Virus record (IMG/VR): IMGVR_UViG_3300027971_000223
Coordinates: 1 to 23,568 of that record
DNA from: a virus
Direction: 5' to 3' (one strand)
DNA length: 23,568 bases
The notes below the pieces were generated by a model. The model was not told the DNA's origin. It saw only the letters and a list, made by a program, of their open reading frames with translations, and made no database searches. Below, one piece after another: positions 6,376 through 13,461 of the stretch (position 1 is the stretch's first letter; each line of letters starts with the position of its first letter). Position numbers and translations under genes: made by a program.

Positions 6376-8334
6376 ATGCCATTCCAATCCTCAGATGCTC
6401 TCGATGATCAGATGCTTCTGGATGGAAGCACGGGGTTCAGCACTGGCGTCATCTCTGCCACTCGTCCTGATGCCATTCCTGCAACCAGCATGGAATCGGC
6501 AATCAACATGGACTATGACGACTTCGGCAATCTCGTCACACGACTCGGAACCGTTTCACTGACCGGAGCCAGCGAAGTATCTAATTGGGAAGATATCGTC
6601 TCGAACTGGGAGTCAACGAATTCCAATTTTGGGTCCAACCTTCAATCCAACTCCACGGTCCTATCGGGATTTTACTTCGATACCGCAACATCCGAACGCC
6701 TTGTCATTGCAGTAAATGACATCAGTACATCAACCAAGAGCCTCTACTTCGGATCACCGGCAACTTCCTACAGTCAGATTTCAGGGTCAACGCTCAACGC
6801 TTCTGCTTTCTACGTCTATTTTGCTCAATTAAATGACAAATTGTTTTATTCAGACGGTCTCGGAACGCTGAAGTACGTCTCAAGCTCGAACCTCAGCAAC
6901 TCCACCGCAGCAGGCAAGATCAGCCGCATCGATGTCATTAATCAGGGATCGAATCACGGCTCCATTCCAACGATAACCGTTGCAGCCCCTCCCAGCGGCA
7001 TCACGGCTACGGCCACTGCGGTTGTTTCTAACGATGGTAATCTCGTATTCATAACGATCACCAATCCTGGAAGCGGCTATACGACCGCTCCAGCGATTAC
7101 TATTTCTCCTGCCTCCTCGTCTCACGCCGTAGCCTTCGTATCGCTCACGCCTCCTGCCAAGCCGATCTTTCTTACCACCCATACCAATCGGTTGTTTGCA
7201 GTTTCCGCGGATACATCCATCCAGCCCGATACCCTCTACTTCTCGGATATCCTCGATGGCGAATCATGGGATCCTCTCGGTTCCATCCGGATCGGTGGTG
7301 ATGGCGATCCCATCAAGGGACTCTACTCTTGGTTCGGCTATCAACTCATCGTCTTCAAGGAACGCTCTATTTGGAGCGTAAATGCCGATCCTACGCAGGA
7401 TGCTGCCGATTGGACCATATCACTCATCAGCGGCAATATCGGCTGCTCATCGCACCGCTCAATCACCGCGGTTGGTCCTGACGTATTCTTCCTGTCCCGA
7501 GATGGCGTCCGATCTCTCCAGCAGATCCAAGCCGGTACCCAGACGAGCGTAGGTCTCGCGCTATCCAGCCCGATCAACGACCTCATCAGTCGCATCGACA
7601 AAACCAAGCTCGACCTCTGCGACGGTGTATTCTGGAACAACCGATATCTGCTGGCAGTTCCGTTTGTCACCGAGGAACCAACGATCCTGGGAGTCGAAAG
7701 CGAGTACGCGCTCCTGACCGAGAACAGCATTGATATCGCCCTTGAAGGAGCACTCAACGAGAACAACGCGGTCATCGTATACCACTCACTGGCCCGCTCG
7801 TGGCTTGGTTACTGGGACAACTGGATCGTAAACGACTTCATCCCAACCTCGTTCTCAACATTTGGACCCGTCCTCATGTTTGCTGGCGATATCATCTCGG
7901 TGTCAGCGGGAGCCGGCCAGGTCTGGTCCTTCAACGATTACCTTCCGAACAGCCGGCTCAATCCGATTTCAAGCTCCGCATACACCGATGGAGGTGCGAA
8001 TTACCAATCCACGGTGATCACCAAGGCTTACAACCTGAACGAACCTATCCCTGACAAGATCGGATACAGCGTTCAATTCGCCTTCGACAACCCGTACACT
8101 TCCGCCACCACAACCGCCGAAGTGTCGCTGTCCAAGGATATGTCGGCCACATTCGTGACGCTCGATTCCGCGCTGGCGATCACCTCAAGCCAGAAGTTCC
8201 TGAAGGCTTACAACCTGATCAGCCAAGGTCGCTGGAATACTTTGCAATTCAAGGTAACCACAGACTCTGGTCGCTTGTCTCTGCAATCTACCATTCTCTC
8301 CGGATTCGTAGACTCGGTGCGTCCCCAGCAATGA
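6376..8334 (+). CDS. Tail nozzle protein (tail tubular protein B-like)
   Basis: A 652-residue protein of a length and position fitting the tail nozzle that lines the DNA exit channel. The N-terminus (DAIPATSMESAINMDYDDFG followed by NLVTRLG) is the entry strand of nozzle beta-propellers. Propeller blades follow with NRLFAVSADTS, PDTLYFSDILDGESWDP, GLYSWFGYQLIVFKERSIW and a conserved CSSHRSITAVGPDVFFLSRD segment. Residues about 182-256 look like an inserted beta domain containing two related pieces (VINQGSNHGSIPTITV and ITNPGSGYTTAPAITI). It starts at ATG 6376, five bases after the adaptor stop, with no SD. Confidence 0.78.
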   Translation: MPFQSSDALDDQMLLDGSTGFSTGVISATRPDAIPATSMESAINMDYDDFGNLVTRLGTVSLTGASEVSNWEDIVSNWESTNSNFGSNLQSNSTVLSGFYFDTATSERLVIAVNDISTSTKSLYFGSPATSYSQISGSTLNASAFYVYFAQLNDKLFYSDGLGTLKYVSSSNLSNSTAAGKISRIDVINQGSNHGSIPTITVAAPPSGITATATAVVSNDGNLVFITITNPGSGYTTAPAITISPASSSHAVAFVSLTPPAKPIFLTTHTNRLFAVSADTSIQPDTLYFSDILDGESWDPLGSIRIGGDGDPIKGLYSWFGYQLIVFKERSIWSVNADPTQDAADWTISLISGNIGCSSHRSITAVGPDVFFLSRDGVRSLQQIQAGTQTSVGLALSSPINDLISRIDKTKLDLCDGVFWNNRYLLAVPFVTEEPTILGVESEYALLTENSIDIALEGALNENNAVIVYHSLARSWLGYWDNWIVNDFIPTSFSTFGPVLMFAGDIISVSAGAGQVWSFNDYLPNSRLNPISSSAYTDGGANYQSTVITKAYNLNEPIPDKIGYSVQFAFDNPYTSATTTAEVSLSKDMSATFVTLDSALAITSSQKFLKAYNLISQGRWNTLQFKVTTDSGRLSLQSTILSGFVDSVRPQQ

Positions 8335-8759
8335 GCGTTCATCCAACAAACATTGAAGCGGCCAAGCTACTGCGAGAGCATTGGCCAACCTGCTCCTCGT
8401 GGACCGATGATCAGATCATCAACTGGATCGGAATCTTCAGCGCAAAGAAGCTGATTGGCATTGTGAAGAATGAGGAAGGAAAGTGCGTCGGGGTGGGAGC
8501 TGTTCGGTTTCTAAACTCCATTGAGGAATCCGAGGATCTCAACAACAACTTCCCAGAAGGTCACATCGCGTGGATCGAGATTGCCATTGGCACCGAGCCG
8601 TATGCGGTTCAAACCCTTTGGTTGGCCATGATGCGGTTGTGCTCTAAAAACGTCACCAAGCTGGGCGGTTTTAGAAAAGGCATTAACCGTTTGTACGATT
8701 TTGACAGGTACTCCAAACTGCTGATGAACAAGAGGATTTCTTATGGGCGGATCATATAA
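8331..8759 (+). CDS. GNAT acetyltransferase-like virion-region protein
   Basis: A 142-residue protein overlapping the nozzle stop by ATGA. It has an N-acetyltransferase-like arrangement: two N-terminal helices, a beta hairpin (KKLIGIVKNEEGKCVGVGAV), a central strand with HIAWIEIAI, a long helix (QTLWLAMMRLCSKNVTKLGG) and a final KGINRLYDFDRYSKLLMNKR segment like the terminal strand/helix of that fold. The acetyl-CoA-binding Q/RxxGxG loop is not evident, so the fold may be reused without catalysis. T7 places gp13 at the same position after gp12. Activity is uncertain. Confidence 0.5.
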   Translation: MSVHPTNIEAAKLLREHWPTCSSWTDDQIINWIGIFSAKKLIGIVKNEEGKCVGVGAVRFLNSIEESEDLNNNFPEGHIAWIEIAIGTEPYAVQTLWLAMMRLCSKNVTKLGGFRKGINRLYDFDRYSKLLMNKRISYGRII

Positions 8760-10092
8760 AGCACCAGACATGGCAGCGGCGAACCGCGAGGCAGTTTATG
8801 CCCAAGCGGAAACCTTTCCTATTATCCGACAGCTAGATGCTGCTTCTCGACTTGGAACAAGTGGAGAGTATGCAGTCCTTGATGAGAAAGGAAATCCACG
8901 GGTTGATGCAAAAGGCAATCCAGTAACGAGGAAATACAACTTTGAAGGTCTAGGGGATGTCGATCTAACGAAACAAATTGCTCAAGTATCCAATGAGTTG
9001 GCCGATCCACAGGCCGCAGCTCAACTTGCTGTAGCTCAAAAATATGGTACTCAGTTTGCACAGCAGCGTAGAAATGAGCTTGAGACTCTTGATCCTAAAC
9101 GCTACGCACTTTATGATTCTTTTATTCAGGATCTAAAAACTGGAAAGAATCAGATTCCTGAAGACACGATCGAGTCTCCTTCCTACGAGCGTGTAGGCAT
9201 GCCGAGTGGTCCTCAAGACACTGGTGAGGCTGCAAGGATTCGTAGTAACCTTGAACGGCAGATTAGTTCTGGTCTCGCTCAAGCTGGTACGCTTGATCCA
9301 GCCATGATCCGAGGTGCGGAACAAGCCGCTCGCGCCCGTGGAACTTCCACTGGCAATCTCCTTGGTAACCTCTCGGCATTCCGCGAGGCCCGCGCTGTAA
9401 ACGAGGCCATCTCCAACGCCGATGTCCAACGCCGGCAGCAAGCTATTGGCCTACTTCAAAGCGGTCAGACCAGCAGTGATGTCGCAAATCGACAGGCGCA
9501 AGAAGCCTTCCAGAACATCCTCGCTGCCACCGGTCAGCGGAACACTGCCATGCAGCAGAGCTTTGCGGGCCAGATGGCTTCGCAGCAGCAACGTCAGGGT
9601 ACCCAGCAACAAAACATTGCGAATATCCAATCCGCTCTTGGACTCCAGCCGATCGTTTCTCAAGCCGCCCAACTTGGTAACCTCCAGCAGGGTGCGTCTC
9701 CGTTTGCTCCGCCTCAATATATCCAAGGTATGCAGCAGGCAGGACCAGGTCAGTTGCTCCAGACTGGATCTAGCTTCGCTCTTCAGAACGCTCAGAATGA
9801 TTTTCAAGCTTCTCAAGCTGGATCTCCGTTGGCCATTCTTAAGGGTGTTACGAGCGCGATCGGATCACTTGGAAGTGCTGCTATAGCCTGCCATGTCGCT
9901 CGTGAGTGTATCCCGGATCAGTGGGAAGCGTTCTACTTCTGGAAGGAACTCGTTGGACCCAAGTGGTTCAAGAGCGTCTATGACAGCAACGCTGAGAAGT
10001 TTGCGAAGTGGCTCAAGGACAAGCCGAAGGCGAAGAAGCTTGTGGCCAACTGGATGATAGCTCGAATCAACAGCATTATCCCCAAAAACTGA
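8743..10092 (+). CDS. Internal virion-type protein, Gln/Ala-rich
   Basis: A 449-residue protein whose start overlaps the preceding gene by 17 bases, with AGAGGA placed seven bases before ATG 8743. The N-terminal MGGSYKAPDMAAANREAVYA and the long Ala/Gln/Arg-rich helical middle (about residues 180-330) resemble proteins ejected from podovirus heads. The last 68 residues differ: they begin CHVARECIPDQWEAFYFWKE and are rich in Trp, Lys and aromatic residues, forming a compact C-terminal domain. Position matches internal virion protein genes after the nozzle. Role is inferred from context and composition. Confidence 0.6.
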   Translation: MGGSYKAPDMAAANREAVYAQAETFPIIRQLDAASRLGTSGEYAVLDEKGNPRVDAKGNPVTRKYNFEGLGDVDLTKQIAQVSNELADPQAAAQLAVAQKYGTQFAQQRRNELETLDPKRYALYDSFIQDLKTGKNQIPEDTIESPSYERVGMPSGPQDTGEAARIRSNLERQISSGLAQAGTLDPAMIRGAEQAARARGTSTGNLLGNLSAFREARAVNEAISNADVQRRQQAIGLLQSGQTSSDVANRQAQEAFQNILAATGQRNTAMQQSFAGQMASQQQRQGTQQQNIANIQSALGLQPIVSQAAQLGNLQQGASPFAPPQYIQGMQQAGPGQLLQTGSSFALQNAQNDFQASQAGSPLAILKGVTSAIGSLGSAAIACHVARECIPDQWEAFYFWKELVGPKWFKSVYDSNAEKFAKWLKDKPKAKKLVANWMIARINSIIPKN

Positions 10093-10095
10093 TAT

Positions 10096-11496
10096 ATGCC
10101 TCGCCCGATCGACCCTCCGGTTCAAGATACAAATAATCAGGCAACTTATGGTGGAAACATAATTCCTCCAGAGCCTCCTGGAATGGTCGATCCCTTTTTT
10201 GACGCTGTTTCTAGACAATGGAAAGATCGTTACGTTTCCACACAAGATCCAGAACCTGCTGCTCCTCCTTACTCATTTGAGTTTCCGACTGGAACTCCTC
10301 AGGAACCGGTGTCTCCGTTTGATAAGTTTCTTGTTGATCTTGAAAGCCTTCAACCTCCTGTTGGATTTACACCTGGTTCGTATCAAGAACCTTCTGCACC
10401 ATCGTTTACACCTACGGCAGCTCCTACGGCTGTTCGGGTGTCTCCTCCTGCAACACCTACGGAACCGGTATCTCCTTTTGAAAAATACTTGATGGATCTG
10501 GAGAATCTTCAACCTCCTGTTGAATTTAAGCCCGGTTCGTATGAGGGGCCTTCCACTCCTACGTTTACCCCGATGGATAAACCGTCGGCTGTTCAGGTGT
10601 CTCCTCCTGCCCAGTTCGGTCCAGTAACCCCATCTGGATATGCTCAACCTCCTGTTGATCCTCTGAGTTACTACTCGGATCCTGAAATAATTCCAGAAAC
10701 TCCTCTTGTAGGTGATCCCGATCTAAGTGTCCCTAATACTTTATCTCCTAGGAAACCTTCAAAACCTGTTCTTGTAGGTGATAACGTAGAGCCAGTTCCA
10801 CCCGATACTACTAATGTTGGGGGCGGAAGTTTTCGATTAAAAAGAATGGAGTTGAGCGATTCTATGGTCAGTAATGATCAAGTAGACGACAACTTTCGTT
10901 TGGTTGATGATAAGTGGGTAGATACAATTCCAAATCCAGACTTTGTAGAGCCAAGAGTAGTTCCAGATCCTCCTAGATTTGGCATTCCTCCAGTTCCTAA
11001 AGATTTAATAGATCCTGTTTTTAATTTTGATACACGGGAGTGGACAGGTCGTAGAATAATAAAACCTGCTACCCCCACTACTCCTAATACTCCTACCGAG
11101 GATGAGAATGTAAAAGACCTTACCGATAAAGAAGTTGAGGATCTGATTGGTGATCAGACTCCAACGCCTCCGGTGCCTCCTAAAGATGATGTTCCAGTAC
11201 CTTGGAAGTACAATGTTGTAAGAGATGTAATTACAACCAATATTCCTAAGGCTCCTATTCCTAAACCTTATCAATTCAAGGAATATCCAACTCAAACATC
11301 TACTGGGATAACTAGAAGAGAAGGAAAAATAATCCCATTTAAGATGCCAACGGAAGTTCCGATTCCACCTCGTAGGGAAGCAGGATTGCTTGCTCCTGGA
11401 TACTCTCAAGATATCAACTATGATCCCGATGAGATCCTCGCAGCAGCGATGAGGGTGATTCGTGGACGTAGCGCGGGAAGATCTTTGATGTACTAA
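10096..11496 (+). CDS. Proline-rich, repeat-containing virion-region protein
   Basis: A 466-residue protein with very high Pro, Thr, Ser and acidic content and almost no Cys, probably largely disordered. It carries a 53-residue tandem repeat: residues 70-122 begin EPVSPFDKFLVDLESLQPPV and residues 123-175 begin EPVSPFEKYLMDLENLQPPV. Further Pro/Thr stretches (PATPTTPNTPTEDE) follow. The C-terminal part has basic patches (GITRREGKIIPFKMPTEVPI). Codon choice is unusual, with CCT strongly preferred for Pro, and the DNA is more AT-rich than neighbours. It sits between internal virion genes, so a virion role is likely but unproven. Confidence 0.6.
   Translation: MPRPIDPPVQDTNNQATYGGNIIPPEPPGMVDPFFDAVSRQWKDRYVSTQDPEPAAPPYSFEFPTGTPQEPVSPFDKFLVDLESLQPPVGFTPGSYQEPSAPSFTPTAAPTAVRVSPPATPTEPVSPFEKYLMDLENLQPPVEFKPGSYEGPSTPTFTPMDKPSAVQVSPPAQFGPVTPSGYAQPPVDPLSYYSDPEIIPETPLVGDPDLSVPNTLSPRKPSKPVLVGDNVEPVPPDTTNVGGGSFRLKRMELSDSMVSNDQVDDNFRLVDDKWVDTIPNPDFVEPRVVPDPPRFGIPPVPKDLIDPVFNFDTREWTGRRIIKPATPTTPNTPTEDENVKDLTDKEVEDLIGDQTPTPPVPPKDDVPVPWKYNVVRDVITTNIPKAPIPKPYQFKEYPTQTSTGITRREGKIIPFKMPTEVPIPPRREAGLLAPGYSQDINYDPDEILAAAMRVIRGRSAGRSLMY
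10303..10620 (+). repeat. Tandem 159-bp coding repeat (two copies)
   Basis: Two direct copies, 10303-10461 and 10462-10620, encode matching 53-residue units starting EPVSPF and ending VSPPA plus three variable residues. The period is an exact multiple of three, so the reading frame is kept. The copies have drifted in both DNA and protein, which points to an old duplication rather than an assembly artefact. Confidence 0.85.
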
Positions 11497-11500
11497 CACT

Positions 11501-11938
11501 ATGGCTTTAGAAAACTTCCTACAGAACGCCGCGAATTTTGCTACAGGTGGTTTGTATAACAACCTCAGCGGGCGCGACAAAGAGCTTCAGCAGCAACAAC
11601 TTGCTGAGGCCGAAGCATTCCGCGTAAACCCCGAGCTGGTTCGCGAGGCTGCGAAATACGATCCCTCCATCATGGAACGCCTTGGCAATCTGCTGACTGG
11701 GGGTATCTATGGACAGGCCAGTGGCATGAACGACAAGCTCGAAAAACGAGCTATGGCAATGAAGCAGATTAGAGATGAAGAACTTCAGCGGCGCATGGAG
11801 GATCGAATGAATCAATACAGAATGGGTCCAGTACAAGAACCTGTTGGGAGCGAAATGAATCCCGATCGCAGCATGGCCCCCACGCCCGTCGCACCCGGAA
11901 CACTTCGCAAGAAAAACACTTTCGCTGGAGGCTACTAA
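11501..11938 (+). CDS. Small ejection-type protein with internal repeat
   Basis: A 145-residue protein with two related amphipathic segments: FATGGLYNNLSG at residues 13-24 and LLTGGIYGQASG at 64-75, each followed by a charged helix. The second half (AKYDPSIMERLGNLLTGG onward) also matches the N-terminus of the next gene, which has AKYRPGVASNIFNVLTGG. The C-terminus is Pro/Met rich. Size and helical nature suit a minor internal virion protein. It starts at ATG 11501 with no SD; the next gene starts three bases after its stop. Confidence 0.6.
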   Translation: MALENFLQNAANFATGGLYNNLSGRDKELQQQQLAEAEAFRVNPELVREAAKYDPSIMERLGNLLTGGIYGQASGMNDKLEKRAMAMKQIRDEELQRRMEDRMNQYRMGPVQEPVGSEMNPDRSMAPTPVAPGTLRKKNTFAGGY

Positions 11939-11941
11939 CCT

Positions 11942-13456
11942 ATGGCTACGAACTACAACTATCCCGATCCCGCCGACATCGAGGCTCAGGCGAAATACCG
12001 CCCTGGTGTCGCTTCCAACATCTTCAACGTCCTGACTGGCGGTCTTGCCGGCGCAGTGACTGGAACCACTCAACGCGGTCAGGAGGCTGCTCGTGCGCGT
12101 CAGGCGTTGCTTCAGGAGGAGTTTGGTAAGCGGGACGAGCAGCGGATGCTTGATCGTCAGTTGATGATCAATGCGCTTCAGCAGGGGATTGAGGCTCCTA
12201 CCGGAGCAACCCTTGAAGAGAAGATGGCCGACTTTAGGAACAAGTCTCTTCGTAGGCAAATTGCTGCCACTGAAGGGAAACTGTTCGGCTATGGACAATC
12301 AATGGGGCCAATGCAGTCTCAAGCTGATCCCGCGTTCAACATTGCAGCGGGCCAAGCTCAAGCTGAATTGGCTCAACAAGGTGCTGGGCTTAAACAAAGA
12401 AGGGATATAGCAGCAGAAGAAAATCGTCAGTTCCTTGAAGGGCGAGGAATAAACATTCCCGATGGAGCAACCGCTGGCCAACTTGAGGCTCTTCGACGCA
12501 CTGAAGATATCAAGATGCAGTCAGCTATTCCATTTGAGCAACGCGGTGATATTTCTCGTGCGGCTCTTAGAAACATGCAATCGAAAGGCTTTTATCCGTC
12601 TCCTATTGATGTATCAAAGTTTTCCGCTGCTCAAGCAATTGCAGAAGAGGAACCGGTTTCAAAGCAATATGCTGAAAGCAAGCGAGTGTTTGCTTTTCAA
12701 GAGCGAGAAAAACAGGATCAGAATTCAATCCGTGGATTCATGCAGGAAGCTCGAAAAGAAGCTCCTGATCAGGCTAAGTTGCAGGAGATGTTCTATGCTC
12801 TTCCTTTGGATGCTCAGAAAGATGCTCGTAATCGCGATATAGCTGGAGTTACGAGCGTTGCGACTCCTAAGGAGCGCGAGCAACTCACCAAATATACTGG
12901 TTTGCTTTCTAAGGCTCAGACACTTGCTGGAAATATCTCTGAGTTGGCCAAGAGCGAAGACCTCTCAAAAGTATCTCAGCAGAACTTCAATGGATTCACA
13001 AGCTGGCTTCGAGGTGTTGGCAATAAATACGGTTCTGAGGATCCAAAGGTTGCTCTGCTAAACGAAGTTGTTCAGCAATTTGAACAAGTTGTTGCTGGGA
13101 CACGAAAAGATCTGTTCGGTGCTTCGCTTACTGGAAACGAACTGGTTTCAGCGCGCTCTCAGTTCGGTGATCCTAACTCGGCAAACTTCCTGCCTCGAAT
13201 GATCGGATTCTTGGATGGCGTGTTTAGCCGAGATGTTGTTCAAGAAGACTTTAAATCCTTTGGAATTCAAGTTCCTGAATCGCTTGAGAAGCGCACACAA
13301 GAGGCCCGTAATTCTTGGCTAAAAACTCGTGAGAGTCTTAACTTCGGAGGGAAACAGGGCACATCCAAAAACAAAGACAGCAGAATTCAAGATCTTCGAG
13401 GAGAGTTAAACGCTCTTCGTTCTGCTCTCACCAACACTCCTCCAGCTAACCGATAA
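11942..13456 (+). CDS. Internal virion/ejection-type protein
   Basis: A 504-residue mostly helical protein with a Gln/Ala/Arg/Glu-rich composition. Residues 30-41 (VLTGGLAGAVTG) form a glycine-rich amphipathic segment shared with the previous gene. Long helices fill the middle, including KYTGLLSKAQTLAGNISELA at about 318-337. A coiled coil (SRIQDLRGELNALRSALTN) ends the protein. It lies in the internal virion gene run, before the largest member. Proteins of this kind are injected with the DNA in T7- and N4-type phages and form a channel across the envelope; that role is inferred from order and composition. Confidence 0.6.
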   Translation: MATNYNYPDPADIEAQAKYRPGVASNIFNVLTGGLAGAVTGTTQRGQEAARARQALLQEEFGKRDEQRMLDRQLMINALQQGIEAPTGATLEEKMADFRNKSLRRQIAATEGKLFGYGQSMGPMQSQADPAFNIAAGQAQAELAQQGAGLKQRRDIAAEENRQFLEGRGINIPDGATAGQLEALRRTEDIKMQSAIPFEQRGDISRAALRNMQSKGFYPSPIDVSKFSAAQAIAEEEPVSKQYAESKRVFAFQEREKQDQNSIRGFMQEARKEAPDQAKLQEMFYALPLDAQKDARNRDIAGVTSVATPKEREQLTKYTGLLSKAQTLAGNISELAKSEDLSKVSQQNFNGFTSWLRGVGNKYGSEDPKVALLNEVVQQFEQVVAGTRKDLFGASLTGNELVSARSQFGDPNSANFLPRMIGFLDGVFSRDVVQEDFKSFGIQVPESLEKRTQEARNSWLKTRESLNFGGKQGTSKNKDSRIQDLRGELNALRSALTNTPPANR

Positions 13457-13461
13457 TCATT

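Noticed and set aside
11519-12298. 259-codon - strand frame
   Set aside because: Antisense to two virion genes with good coding character; product shows no domain.
12462-12842. 126-codon + strand frame inside the 504-residue gene
   Set aside because: Shifted-frame shadow; Leu/Ser/Arg-rich product and no ribosome binding site.
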